NCBI GenBank assembly: GCA_018645535.1
Contig: JABGWN010000151.1
Span: 1-20,606, forward strand
Source: Methanobacteriota archaeon
GTDB taxonomy: Archaea > Thermoplasmatota > Poseidoniia > Poseidoniales > Poseidoniaceae
Reading direction: 5' to 3'
Length of the DNA stretch: 20,606 bases
Part shown: positions 1-10,500 of the stretch, in pieces
Layout: each line of letters begins with the position of its first letter
How positions within the stretch are numbered: position 1 is the first letter of the stretch
Program-made: the position numbers and the translations under genes
The notes under the pieces: generated by a model
Databases searched by the model: none
Seen by the model: only the letters and a program-made list of their open reading frames with translations
Told to the model about the DNA's origin: nothing

Positions 1-717
1 AAGGACAAGGGAAAGTCGCGTGGTTCCATCAACAAGCGTGTCAAGTCTAAGACGAGGCGCTTTTTCTATCTCGAATGATGTGCTTGGATCCTTTGAGATC
101 CGGGCATCATTAATCAAAACAATTTGATTGAGTCCACCATCAATATTGGTGCTAATGCTAAGTCCTGATAAGACGAAACGAGCCCAGCGATGGACATGAA
201 TGCCACCTTCATTGTACATGTCAACGATGAGGAATGTCTCGCTTGTCAGATTGTGATCGACGACAGAATACTCGAATGAAGATTGAACATCAATCGAAAC
301 TGCGTTTGTGGGATTTGTAATGACGACAGATGTAATGGATTCATTGATGGAAACAAAACGCAGAGATGTGCTGTTGATTTCCTCTACTTGGACCACTTCA
401 TAGGGTGTTAAATCCGCAGAGATGACCCACTCCTCGACCAGTTGTACTGGATTTATTGAAGATGCTTGTAGTGAGAGTGCTTGGCGAGTTCCAGTCCCGT
501 TGGGAGCATCTCCCACCACATCAAGTCGGTCTTCGATCCGGTCTGCAATATTATTCGCACTGTTCCAGTTTGTGTTGTCATGAAAGGCGACAAGGTATGG
601 GTTTAGGAAGACGAAAACTCCTCCCATGATGCTAACAACCATGGCCAACATCATGATGACGCCGAGGATTTCACTCACGGCCTTTTCCTCATCAACCCGC
701 CTTCGTCGCTGCATCAT
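1..717 (-). CDS. Archaeal type IV pilin-like protein (3'-truncated by window edge)
   Basis: Translating the minus strand from ATG at 717 gives 239 open codons running off the left edge, so the C-terminus is missing. The N-terminus begins MMQRRRRVDEEKAVSEILG and continues into a hydrophobic helix (about residues 14-38). This short basic/acidic leader, an AVSEILGVI-type motif and a long hydrophobic stretch match the class III signal of archaeal type IV pilins (Arch_pilin/DUF1628 type), which are cleaved just before the helix by a prepilin peptidase. The rest is a beta-rich extracellular domain with several N-x-S/T sequons. A GAGGGG purine run at about 721-726 is a likely ribosome binding site; its spacing suits the second ATG (714) as well as the first. 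The gene lies 64 bases downstream of the YycJ-like gene on the same strand. Likely role: subunit of an adhesion or surface pilus, or a pilin-like anchored protein. The family call is fairly sure; the specific function is unknown. Confidence 0.8.
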   Translation of the reverse strand, partial: MMQRRRRVDEEKAVSEILGVIMMLAMVVSIMGGVFVFLNPYLVAFHDNTNWNSANNIADRIEDRLDVVGDAPNGTGTRQALSLQASSINPVQLVEEWVISADLTPYEVVQVEEINSTSLRFVSINESITSVVITNPTNAVSIDVQSSFEYSVVDHNLTSETFLIVDMYNEGGIHVHRWARFVLSGLSISTNIDGGLNQIVLINDARISKDPSTSFEIEKAPRLRLDTLVDGTTRLSLVL

Positions 718-781
718 AGTCCCCCCTCTTGTCACTTGAGCATCTCGCATGCATTTAGGGATTGACCTGCTGTTTATTGAT

Positions 782-1612
782 TTAGAGCAATTCTCTTGCT
801 ATTCTTTGGATTGCGTTGGTGGCAAAACCATCTCCGTCTCGACGTCCAATGAAATGTGAAAAATGAGGTCCATCTTGAGCTGAGATATTTATGTCACCTT
901 CAAACATTTCATCGATTTCAAAAAGAACAGTAGACTCAGCTAAATGAGGAGCATTGTTCATTTCAGAAAGATGCGTTAGAGTAATACTTCTTGTCTGGTC
1001 GGTACATACCTGCTTCAAGAATTGACCAGTTTGTGCATTGGACAAGTGCCCTCCTCTGCCTGAGATTCTGTCTTTCAATGAACGAGGATATGGCCCATTG
1101 AGCAACCTGTTAGAATCATAGTTGGCTTCCACTGCTATATGTTGACACCCATGGACATGGTGGACCAGTTCGTCAGTCCAAGACCCAAGATCTGTGATGA
1201 TGGCAGTTCTTTCACCTCCGTGGCTAGCTACAAACGCTACATTATCTGCTCCAGAATGAGGTACAGGCACTGGTAGCAATGATGTTCCTTGAGAAAATTG
1301 AAGGACATCAAGTGATTCAAAATGATGTGTAAATTCTGGTAATAATCCTAATTCTTGGGATGTACGATGATTTGCATAAACTGGAACGCCCCATCGTTTC
1401 TGGGCGATAAGGGCCCCTCCACCATGGTCTCCATGATGATGAGTGATGACAATCGCTTCCAAATCATTTGGACTAACGTCTAGAAGACTCAAGCGTTTTT
1501 CTAATTGCACTCCACTAAATCCTTGATCTACGAGAATATGAGATGATTCAGTACTGAGAAGTGTAGCATTGCCACGACTTCCAGTTCCGAGATGCGTAAT
1601 CGATAGCCCCAT
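782..1612 (-). CDS. YycJ/WalJ-like MBL-fold metal-dependent hydrolase
   Basis: This is a metallo-beta-lactamase-fold hydrolase of 276 residues if it starts at ATG 1612. The N-terminal strand HLGTGSRGNAT matches the LGSGSSGN signature of the YycJ/VicX (WalJ) branch. The metal-binding HxHxDH motif is visible as THHHGDH (H58, H60, D62, H63). Further ligand candidates follow in VPHSG, in TDLGSW and in the C-terminal LTHLSEMN. The segment VEANYDSNRLLNGPYP followed by GGHLSN closely resembles the YycJ signature. Bacterial members are linked to nuclease activity and genome maintenance; the archaeal substrate cannot be read from sequence. A GTG at 1654 would add 14 residues that do not resemble the family. 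It could be a leaderless start, because an A/T-rich TATA-like stretch lies near 1678-1687, so the start is uncertain. The gene is divergent from the giant protein gene at 1786 and may be co-transcribed with the downstream pilin. Confidence 0.85.
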   Translation of the reverse strand: MGLSITHLGTGSRGNATLLSTESSHILVDQGFSGVQLEKRLSLLDVSPNDLEAIVITHHHGDHGGGALIAQKRWGVPVYANHRTSQELGLLPEFTHHFESLDVLQFSQGTSLLPVPVPHSGADNVAFVASHGGERTAIITDLGSWTDELVHHVHGCQHIAVEANYDSNRLLNGPYPRSLKDRISGRGGHLSNAQTGQFLKQVCTDQTRSITLTHLSEMNNAPHLAESTVLFEIDEMFEGDINISAQDGPHFSHFIGRRDGDGFATNAIQRIARELL

Positions 1613-1730
1613 CCCAATCAAATTAGTGCGGTCACAGGCGGATATTGAATACACCGCTTGATTTCGTTCAAAAGTAGTGCTTTTTACACATATGAAATCA
1701 CATCACTGTATGAACAACGCTCCATCATTC

Positions 1731-1737
1731 CTATAAG
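1731..1737 (+). promoter_or_regulatory. Candidate TATA box for the giant-protein operon
   Basis: CTATAAG lies about 50 bases before the TTG start at 1786. Transcription would begin near 1757-1760, leaving a short leader that contains the ribosome binding site at 1777-1781. Read on the other strand the same element is CTTATAG, which could also serve the divergent hydrolase gene. It was assigned by eye from the archaeal TATA consensus; no BRE is clear. Confidence 0.3.
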
Positions 1738-1776
1738 CATGGAGAAGAGGACAAATAATGCGGCGTTAGCCGCTTA

Positions 1777-1781
1777 GGTGA
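1777..1781 (+). promoter_or_regulatory. Ribosome binding site fixing the TTG start at 1786
   Basis: GGTGA, complementary to the anti-Shine-Dalgarno core of 16S rRNA, ends four bases before TTG 1786. The reading frame is closed by TAA at 1756-1758 and has no ATG or GTG between that stop and 1786. The TTG therefore gives the basic n-region MRRSQ of a signal peptide. Confidence 0.55.
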
Positions 1782-1785
1782 TTTT

Positions 1786-4700
1786 TTGCGACGAAGTCAG
1801 ACAACCTTACTCTCCACTCTCGCAGTAATCGCAGGGCTTCTCTTCATGTCTCAGTTTCCTACGATTTCTCCAGTTTCCAATGTACACCCCAAGGACACTA
1901 CTGGTGAAAAACCGCCCACTACGGACACAGATGGTGATGGAATTCCGGATGTTCACGAGAATATTTTCGAGGAATGGGTGAACTTTAGCGCAGTCGATGG
2001 CCGATTTGTTTCGATGGAAGGTATGGACAAAGATGATGCATCGGATGCTAATTTTGATACCGACCGTGATGGTTTGAACAATACTGAAGAGTACTGTTGG
2101 CCATATCCCGCTAATTGTAACGATCCAGGGTTTTCAAGAGGACTGACCGGCTTCTTAGATGAAAACGGAGATCGATTGTATCTCGATCCACGTTTGTCAG
2201 ATACAGATGGTGACGGTATGCCTGACGGATTCGAAGCAGCTATGTGCGCCCGTGCAGGTGGTTTCGATATTGTGACACTTAGGTACATTTGTCCGTATTT
2301 TGATCCATTGAACAACAGCGACATGACAGATGATCCTGATGAAGACGGATTTGACGTTAATCGAGATGGTTTTATTTCGGTAGCAGAACAGTACACTTCT
2401 CCCGAAGAATATCGGTTTGGTTCACCAAGTAATTTCACAACTGAACTTGATGGCCTATGGTGCGCAGCAACTCTACCGCAAGGCTCTGTGATTACCCAAT
2501 GGCCATTCATTAACACCGGTGTCAACGCATCATTCCAGAATTTACTTCCTGCCTGCACCACGAATACAACATCAGTCGTTGGTGAAGATCTTTGGCTAGG
2601 TACTGACCCTCTTCTAGAAGATTCAGATAGATACAGTTGGGATGGGTTTTCTATTCGACCACTCTATCCTTCCTTTGGTGATGGAATGCCCGATGGATGG
2701 GAAGTTCATTTCGGATTGGATCCATTGAATCGTTCAAATGCTCTTCTTGACATCGATGCTGATGGCTGGGATGTGAATCGAGACGGTGTTGTTTCAATTG
2801 ACGTAAGTCGTACTGAAACTGCTTTAGCGCTCGGAGAATCTCTCTCAAACCTCGAAGAGTTTTACATCCACAATGATGAAGGAAATACGGTCATGTCTGG
2901 GCTGAAAGAAATTCAGATTGGTTTGAACGATTCTTCCTACTACAATTATCCGCTCACGTTCAATGCTGTTGAGGACAGCATGGCTATCATGCACCATGAT
3001 GTACGTAGCATTCTCGTAGAGGATTCAATCGCATATGTTCTTACTCGTTACGGGATGACTGTTCTCGATTATGAACTTGAAACAACTCAAGATTATTGGT
3101 TCCCGCAAGGTTTCACTGGATATGAGGCAATCTTCGTTGAATCTGAGAACGGCCCTCATTCAGTAGCAATAGCGACTTCACATGGAATGCATGTAGCAGC
3201 TATTCAGGTTGATGGATTCTTGGAACCAACTGACTCTTGGTCTTCCAGCGAGGCTACAGAGCTCTTTGCGATAACACAACTAGCGATCGATGGTTCTTCA
3301 CAACAACTTATCGCTCTAGGCTCAAATGGTGATGGCGCAGTATACGAGGTGACAACAGGTGGCTTGATCTCTCAAACATTCGACTTGGGTGTGAATCTCA
3401 AAGCAACACTTTCTGAATCGCAAGTTACAGTCACAGAGATTACCCACGGAAGTGTCCCTGGCGGAGGGCTCGTTCTCTACGTTGGGACTGAACGTGGCCT
3501 GATGACGCTAGAATCTGCTACAGGCAGAGACGATGCTACGCCTTCATGGCGTTTCTTTTTCGACCCAAATCCATCCGAGATCTCAAATCGAATTGATGAT
3601 TTACGAACCTTGAATCTTGGAGCAAGTGGTAACCCTGCTGAAGTGCAGGCACTGTATCTCGATGGACCGAATGAAGATAATCCAACAGTACTCTGGATTG
3701 GTACCCCTTCTGGGTTGCATCGATTAAATTTGGAAATCAATGATATGACCTATGGTGGCTTGCTTGAACATCCAGGGGGCAATGCGGATGAACTCTCTAA
3801 AACCAATAATATTCATTCCATTTTACCAACAGGTGATGAAATAATTGTTGGTTCATCTGCTGGATTGTGGGTGCTTGCAGGAAATCATCTCGATGTGTAT
3901 GGTCTACAGACACAATCTCAACTCCCGGGTGAACTTGCATCACTTGCTACACTGGAGAAGAACGGTGAGACATACGTTCTCGCAGGGGCTGCTCCAGGAC
4001 GATTTGCTAACCTCGAATTAATAGATCCAGGGGCAAACGATTCTGACAGCGACGGAATGCCGGATGGCTGGGAAATCGCCTATGGGCTCGATCCCACAGA
4101 TCCGTGGGATGCTTTGTTGGATGGAGACGTCGATGGTCTTGATTTGAATCAGGATGGTTCTCTTGATAGATTATGGACAAATCTAGAAGAATACCGTTAC
4201 ATCGCTCGTTCAGATGATGGCTATAACTCAACACTACCAAATCAGAGTGATTCTGATTTAGACGGTCTTTTGGATGGCTCCGAGTATTTCGGATATTACT
4301 TAGAAGAAACAAATTTCGACTGTTATTACAATCCTCAATTGATTTACCTTTGTGATGAAACACTTGGCGAACAAGCACGCACGCTCTATACAGCATCGAA
4401 TGCTCTCGATATAGGGACTGACCCAACTGTCATGGATACCGATGGTGATGGTATGCCTGATGGGTGGGAAATAGAACATCGAAGATGGATTGGTAATTCT
4501 TTCAATGGTGGCAATAATTGGTCACTTGACCCCACTCGGGCAGAAGATGCAGGCTGGGATGCTGATCAAGACGGTCTTGCAAATTTGTGCGAGTATGAAT
4601 GGTCGTTAGTTCGACTTGCTGGGATTGCAGGTGATCTCTTCGAGGATTACGGAGAGAGTTCAGAATCTGCAGCGACTTGGTCTGTTCCAGACCCGAATCT

Positions 4701-7527
4701 TTTCGATTCCGACGGTGATACCTTGCCTGATGGTTGGGAGGCTGATGGACAATGCGCATGGTCTCCTCTTCGAACAGGCGTGAATCCAATGAATGGTTCA
4801 GACGCTTTTGAGAATCCAGATGGTGATGGATACGACGTTAATAAGAACGGAGTATTGGAACCAAGTGAGATGTTTGTCAACTATCTTGAATATCATCTCT
4901 CGACGGATTTGTTCCTGAATAATCAAACGCTATCTGGAATTGAACTGCCTTCTGGTTTCCATACCGATTTGTTCGATAATATCAGCGATTATGGACTTCC
5001 AGAAGCTACATTTGCAGAACGAGCAAGTGGGGCAATCCTTGCAACACAAATCTCTCTCGAAAAAGGCTCATGCGATCCATTCAAGGCTGACAGCGATGAA
5101 GATGGAATGCCAGACGGATGGGAAATTTGGTTTGCTCGTTGGAACATACTTGACGATGATTGGACCCTTAATCCACTCCAGCCAAGTGACCGCTGGCTCG
5201 ATGCGGACGACGATGGCATGACAAACTGGGAGGAATACAATCTCATTGATTCATCGTTCTCAGAAACCAACTCGAATCGATCATCTCCGCAGTGGTTTGT
5301 AACGACCCTCGGCTCTGCATATGCCTTCCAACAATGGCCTTCTGCTTCTACGACGCAATCCTTCGGGGCCTTCATCAGTGAAGAACAATACAATCTTACT
5401 GGGCCGACTGGTGATCCAAACAATGTCGATACAGATGGTGACGGCATTATCGATGGATTAGAACTCCTCTTCACATCCTGGAATCTCTCAGCCCAAACTT
5501 GGACGCTAAACCCAGTTGTCTCTGGAGACGGTACTTTTGATAGTGACAATGATGGTTTGGTTGATCTGCAAGAGTTTGCATTAGCAACATCAAATCCAGA
5601 AAATGGAATTTCTGCTCCCGTTGATGCGCCGCTTATGCACCTTGATGGGGATGTCCAACAGCCTACGAAGAAGGCACAGCGGGTTTTCCAAATGTTAATC
5701 TCTAAAGATTCTCGTGGAAAGCGTTTGCTCGATGACTTCAACGCCTGGCAATCTGGAGAACCTCCTAACGTCTTCATCTCCCTCTTGCTCGGAATGACGG
5801 ATCCAACCAATCCTGATACTGATGATGATGGAATGTATGACGGATTTGAATATTGGTTCACTTCATGGGATTTGAATGAAAACCGTTGGGGGCTAAATCC
5901 TCTAATCGAAACGGATGTTAACTTAGATTCTGATGGCGACAGTTATGATTGCAACAGAGATGGAACCATCGATTTGGATGAACGTTTCTCCAACTTAAGA
6001 GAATGGGAATCTCGTACATGGGGTAAATACCTCAATCGAAGTTCTGTACCTGCATCCGTTGGGATTGTTGATTTCGGTGAGGATGCGATGAATGCATACG
6101 TTGAGGAACAAGGTCTCTCGCTCCTTCAAGCACGACAGTCTCTGATCGATGATTTCAGGGCAAAAGGACCTGAGTCTGTGAGTCGAATGGATATGATCAA
6201 TACTTTCAATGAAAATAATTTCAACAGAACTCTCGTTGGCGTTGCAGATCCCACTCACCCAGATTCAGATTCCGATGGAATTCCAGATGGTTGGGAGTAT
6301 TGTTATGCACTCTACGGCATGGATAATCCTACGACTGCAAATCATTGGGCTGCAAATCCATTGAATCCATGGGATGTCAATTACGATGGTGATTCGGATG
6401 GTTGGTATGGGCGTACTGCTTTCGATATACCTGCAGTTCAAGGGGACTGGGACACTCGTGCATTCACGCCATCTTCTCAAGTGATTCAGCCAGGCATTGG
6501 TTCACTTCCATTCACAAACTGGATGGAATGGGATAACGAGACAAGACCTGATCTCAACGATACCGACAAAGATTCAGAAGCATATGTGACGACTGTTAGC
6601 AATGGTCAAGTCACAGAACATTACAAGGATTTCAACTTGACTGACGGTCGTGAAGTGTTCAAGTACGGTACGAATCCAAGCGATAATGATACTGATGGTG
6701 ATATGATTCCAGACTGGTATGAATATGCAAAAGCATGGAATGAGACCAACGATAACTATTCATCATATCTTAAAATCAAGGTAGTTTGGATCGACCCAGC
6801 AACGGGTGGAGTGTGCGATACTTCAACGAATTCTTGTTTACCGTTATCACTCGATGCAGGGACATTGCAGCGGCCAGATTTGGATTTCGCATGGTTCACG
6901 ATGGATCCACGTGATGCCATTGACGCCAATTACGATCCTGACCAAGATGGAAATTGGGATTGTTCAGGAGCAGGATGTGCGTATGAGCCATACACGAATT
7001 TCCAAGAATATTTCGCTATCACAACTGAATCTCTTTCAAGTCCAAATGCTGTACGATTGTCTGGATTGACATTTGAAGGTCAAGTTGTTCAGGAAGGTTG
7101 GCAACTTCGCGCTTTACTGCTTGGAGTCGGTCAATGGGATGAAGGTGTAAGGAATTATCTCAAGATGGACAAATCTCAAAGTAATGATTTCAGGTATGCT
7201 TACCTTGTTGATGACAATGATGTAGAGTTCCTTGTACAAGATACTACGAATCATGTCATTCAATGTGCAGGCAACATTACTGATTCATGGGAAATATACT
7301 ATACAGGTGCTCCAAACACAGCTCCTGTTCGTTCTGTGGGTGAACACGAGTTAGGATGGTACCTCTTGGATTACAACAACGACCACGTCGCAGAAGGAAC
7401 AGATCCTACGAACTGGGATACTGATGGCGATTGGATGGTTGATTGGTTCGAAGTAAACGATGATGAACAAGACGGAAGTCGGGGTGAAAGTTCCCCAATC
7501 CGGTATGATTCTCGTCAAACAACTTAG
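1786..7527 (+). CDS. Giant secreted protein with ~20 TSP3/EF-hand-like calcium loops and an inserted propeller-like block
   Basis: This 1913-residue protein starts at a TTG supported by a GGTGA site. The N-terminus MRRSQTTLLSTLAVIAGLLF is a signal peptide, with no later membrane segment, so export without an anchor is inferred. The body is built from repeats of the DTDGDGMPDGWE type (D-x-D-x-D-G-x-x-D-x-x-E), the calcium loop of thrombospondin type 3 repeats and related EF-hand-like motifs. At least 20 occur at residues of about 46-330 and 750-1890. Many are paired with a second loop such as DVNRDGFISVAE or with NLEEY. Residues of about 395-740 lack the loops and look like a beta-propeller (IAYVLTRYGMTVLDY, LWIGTPSGLHRLN, IIVGSSAGLWVL). 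N-x-S/T sequons are frequent. Inferred role: a calcium-stabilised surface or adhesive structural protein. It heads a likely four-gene operon. The C-terminal end is discussed as a possible frameshift, because the +2 frame runs to an ATGA overlap at 7577-7580. Confidence 0.88.
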   Translation: MRRSQTTLLSTLAVIAGLLFMSQFPTISPVSNVHPKDTTGEKPPTTDTDGDGIPDVHENIFEEWVNFSAVDGRFVSMEGMDKDDASDANFDTDRDGLNNTEEYCWPYPANCNDPGFSRGLTGFLDENGDRLYLDPRLSDTDGDGMPDGFEAAMCARAGGFDIVTLRYICPYFDPLNNSDMTDDPDEDGFDVNRDGFISVAEQYTSPEEYRFGSPSNFTTELDGLWCAATLPQGSVITQWPFINTGVNASFQNLLPACTTNTTSVVGEDLWLGTDPLLEDSDRYSWDGFSIRPLYPSFGDGMPDGWEVHFGLDPLNRSNALLDIDADGWDVNRDGVVSIDVSRTETALALGESLSNLEEFYIHNDEGNTVMSGLKEIQIGLNDSSYYNYPLTFNAVEDSMAIMHHDVRSILVEDSIAYVLTRYGMTVLDYELETTQDYWFPQGFTGYEAIFVESENGPHSVAIATSHGMHVAAIQVDGFLEPTDSWSSSEATELFAITQLAIDGSSQQLIALGSNGDGAVYEVTTGGLISQTFDLGVNLKATLSESQVTVTEITHGSVPGGGLVLYVGTERGLMTLESATGRDDATPSWRFFFDPNPSEISNRIDDLRTLNLGASGNPAEVQALYLDGPNEDNPTVLWIGTPSGLHRLNLEINDMTYGGLLEHPGGNADELSKTNNIHSILPTGDEIIVGSSAGLWVLAGNHLDVYGLQTQSQLPGELASLATLEKNGETYVLAGAAPGRFANLELIDPGANDSDSDGMPDGWEIAYGLDPTDPWDALLDGDVDGLDLNQDGSLDRLWTNLEEYRYIARSDDGYNSTLPNQSDSDLDGLLDGSEYFGYYLEETNFDCYYNPQLIYLCDETLGEQARTLYTASNALDIGTDPTVMDTDGDGMPDGWEIEHRRWIGNSFNGGNNWSLDPTRAEDAGWDADQDGLANLCEYEWSLVRLAGIAGDLFEDYGESSESAATWSVPDPNLFDSDGDTLPDGWEADGQCAWSPLRTGVNPMNGSDAFENPDGDGYDVNKNGVLEPSEMFVNYLEYHLSTDLFLNNQTLSGIELPSGFHTDLFDNISDYGLPEATFAERASGAILATQISLEKGSCDPFKADSDEDGMPDGWEIWFARWNILDDDWTLNPLQPSDRWLDADDDGMTNWEEYNLIDSSFSETNSNRSSPQWFVTTLGSAYAFQQWPSASTTQSFGAFISEEQYNLTGPTGDPNNVDTDGDGIIDGLELLFTSWNLSAQTWTLNPVVSGDGTFDSDNDGLVDLQEFALATSNPENGISAPVDAPLMHLDGDVQQPTKKAQRVFQMLISKDSRGKRLLDDFNAWQSGEPPNVFISLLLGMTDPTNPDTDDDGMYDGFEYWFTSWDLNENRWGLNPLIETDVNLDSDGDSYDCNRDGTIDLDERFSNLREWESRTWGKYLNRSSVPASVGIVDFGEDAMNAYVEEQGLSLLQARQSLIDDFRAKGPESVSRMDMINTFNENNFNRTLVGVADPTHPDSDSDGIPDGWEYCYALYGMDNPTTANHWAANPLNPWDVNYDGDSDGWYGRTAFDIPAVQGDWDTRAFTPSSQVIQPGIGSLPFTNWMEWDNETRPDLNDTDKDSEAYVTTVSNGQVTEHYKDFNLTDGREVFKYGTNPSDNDTDGDMIPDWYEYAKAWNETNDNYSSYLKIKVVWIDPATGGVCDTSTNSCLPLSLDAGTLQRPDLDFAWFTMDPRDAIDANYDPDQDGNWDCSGAGCAYEPYTNFQEYFAITTESLSSPNAVRLSGLTFEGQVVQEGWQLRALLLGVGQWDEGVRNYLKMDKSQSNDFRYAYLVDDNDVEFLVQDTTNHVIQCAGNITDSWEIYYTGAPNTAPVRSVGEHELGWYLLDYNNDHVAEGTDPTNWDTDGDWMVDWFEVNDDEQDGSRGESSPIRYDSRQTT
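1918..7461 (+). repeat. Degenerate coding repeats: GATGGTGATGG-type calcium-loop units
   Basis: Codons for D-x-D-x-D-G-x-x-D recur near 1921, 2053, 2197, 2332, 2677, 2755, 4039, 4243, 4432, 4555, 4699, 4813, 5086, 5194, 5425, 5533, 5812, 5923, 6256, 6382, 6553, 6685, 6928 and 7414. Spacing is irregular, with roughly 110-270 bases between many neighbours, and no units occur from about 2860 to 4030, where the propeller-like block sits. The DNA has diverged while the Asp/Gly/Glu positions are kept, so selection is on the protein. The same DNA read backwards gives long Ser/Pro-rich antisense ORFs that are not genes. Confidence 0.85.
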
Positions 7528-7576
7528 TGACATGGGATGGAACGCTTGATAATGTTCCAAGTTCTGCGTGTAATCA

Positions 7577-10500
7577 ATGAGTGCTAACTTTGTCTCGAGG
7601 CGAACCCTAGCAGCGCTGATGCTTTCTCTATTCATGGGCATGAGCATGTCTCCCTTCAGTGAACTCTGGATTGAAAATGCAGAAGCAGCAGAAGTAGCGC
7701 GACACACCTACGAATTTAGTGATGGAACAACTGAATACATCGCTCTCTATCAAGGTGGAAATGCCGACAGTGGTGCAAAGATATCTCTCCCTAAAGGAGC
7801 GGAAGTAACCGATGTGCAAATGACTCTATCTGGAGCATCTGCAACAGGCTGGTCTTCTATCCCGACAACAACTCGCGATCATTGGGTTGCTGGAGAAGCA
7901 TCCAATACCGATAACAAAAGTTCTGACCTGACTCTGGCTATGGCCAATGTCAGTCAATCCTTCAATGCTCACAGCATGGACGAGGATGTTAATCCTTCCA
8001 GCACTGCTTGGTTGGATAACGGCACTTATGCAGTCCGTCAGCCTTACACATCAAATTCGACAGATGCACTCTTTTCTCAGCAACTCAAGTTAACCCCAAA
8101 CTCTCTCAATGCTCAAGGACAAGGTGCCATCCTTCGTCATCATGACTGGTTGTATCTCTCGACATGGTCTTCGACTTCATTCCACAACATTGTCCACCGT
8201 TTGCATCCAAACAACGGTACACGTGAAAGTATCATAACTCTCGATCAAAACGGATGTACTCTGCCCTCAAAACATTCCTCGTCCTATTATGGTCAATATG
8301 GCTTCAGGGACTGGGTTGTGACCGATGATGAACGACTTTTTGCTGTTCTATCAGGGTACAAGTACTTCTACAGTTCAACCGCAAACACCCTCTATCATCG
8401 TGTCTTGGAATTTGATATATCCAATGAAAATGAATGGGTTTGTATTAACTCATTCCAACCGCAAGGAAACGGCGACTATACAGGAATTACTTACGATCCA
8501 GTTGATGATACCATCTGGATTTTACATAATCAGAATCGGCGAATACAATCCTATCAGTTAGACGATAGCGGAAATCTTGAGCGAGGAGATGAGCACTTTA
8601 CATTCCAAACTTCTTCTTCATCAATATGGCAATGTGGTGTGAGTAATCAACAAGCACGAGGCTTAGAAATGAATGAAACTCATTTCTTTATGCGATGTCA
8701 AGATGGTCAATATTACAATGATCGTGATCAACTTGAAGCTTGGGGACGTTCGGGAACAGCAAGTGCTTTGATTCCAGAGAATTCGATTCGAAGTATCTCT
8801 TCTCTTGGTTACGGACTCTTCTACGATGGTCAGCGATTCCTTACTGTTGATTCAGGTTATTCGACATGGTCTAGTACGCCTTCCTATCATGAATTTGGAA
8901 CAAGTTGGACATACAAAACGACCCCGGCACCAGGGACCACCACTTGGTTTGGGCCTGTCATAACTACTGTTGAAGATGTATTGTCGGTGAACATGGAAAC
9001 GCTCTGGTCAGCGGCTTCAATTGGTGATCGAGTGGATTATTGGATATCTGCAGACAACGGTACACATTGGATTCAAGTCGAATCCAACACAACAGTTCAT
9101 TTCCAACATCCAGGGACTGAACTCGTTTGGAAAGCCACACTCATCGGTTCTACTGCCGTATCTTGGTGGGTGGATTTAGAATACTCTACTGAATATGAAA
9201 CAAGCGGGACATGGATTTCTCCTGCCAAGCCTACAGGGACAAAAGTGGGTAAAGTCCGACCTCAATGGACTGCATCACAAGATCCTTCAACCACACTTAC
9301 CGTTCAAGTGTCAAATGATGACGGAACTACATGGCAACCTGCAGATAACATGGTTGAAACGAGTTTCTCAACAGACGGAGCTGGTAACGCTCTACGTTAT
9401 GCAGTAACAATGACGACAACAGACCCATACACGACACCTGTTTTGGATAGTTTGGAACTCTTCTACGAAGAAGGATATCCTGACAAGCCAAAAATCGATG
9501 TTGGATACGACGGTGTTTTCGACTGGCAGAGTATTCTTTTCCTAAATGAATCGTCGATCAACGTTAACGATGACTCGGTTGTTGGTCAAGATGTAGAATT
9601 CCAACCAACACTCGTAGATGCTTTCAACGACTTCATTCCTGATAACGGTGAAGGATTTGTCGAAGTGCCCCTCGCAATCAAAGCACAAACCTCTGGACGT
9701 GTGAAAATAACAAACATCGATGTTTCCTACAAGATGAACACACATGCAATCAATGCTGTTTTCGAAGGGGGCATGGCTGCTCCTGATGGGATTGCTCGAA
9801 ATTTGATCATCAAGGTTGCACATGGTGATGAGGTAAATTACGTTACTGAAGTCATTGCAGCACTCAACAACTCTCATGGGCAAAATCCATCTTTCAAGTG
9901 GCAACAAGGCGATACTTGCAGTTCTCTCAATGATGCAGATGGAATCGTTCACTTCGATGTTTCTAATTGTACCTCATCAATCGATAACAATGATGTTCGG
10001 ACCATTCGCATTCCTGTTACGGTTGATTGGTCTTGGGATGATGAACAATCCACTGAAGCTATTCTTACAGTCAAAGATTCCTTTGGAACTGCAGTGTCCA
10101 ACTGGGATACTGAGAAGATGGAACTTCGTGTAGAAAACGATATTCAACTTGATGGAATGCAAGTGTTCGATGAAGATGGTCGGCAACTGTTTGCTCAAGA
10201 TTGGGTTCGCGGGGGTCAAAATATTTCCTTCTTGGGGAAAATACATTTCGAATCTTCTCAATTATCTCCATTGGCTGGCGAGTTTGAACTACGTGTTCTT
10301 GGACAAAATGTGACCTATGACGGTGACGCAATCGGTCAGCCAGTCATACTCGCTCAGGAATCGAATCCAAGTTTTGGTTCTTACAATTTGAGTTTTGAAT
10401 CGCCAATTGAATCCACACCTGGTGGAATGATTTTCTATGTTGAAGCGATTAATCTTCCAAATGGTTCTGAATATTCGAATCCAGGTTACAATACAATACG

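Noticed and set aside
4989..5861. A 290-codon minus-strand ORF, with others such as 1953-2561, rich in Ser/Pro
   Set aside because: These are antisense shadows of the GATGGTGATGG-type calcium-loop codons. The reverse complement of Asp/Gly codons gives Ser, Pro and Val without stops. They show no family motif, and the plus frame is clearly the coding one.
6806..7069. A plus-strand ORF in a second frame within the giant calcium-loop gene
   Set aside because: It lies inside a gene whose frame shows continuous repeat motifs, and the alternative product has no signal, domain or ribosome site.
7528..7576. Terminator or second promoter between the two giant genes
   Set aside because: There is no T-rich run or TATA-like element, and the gap is better explained by an operon or a coupled gene junction.
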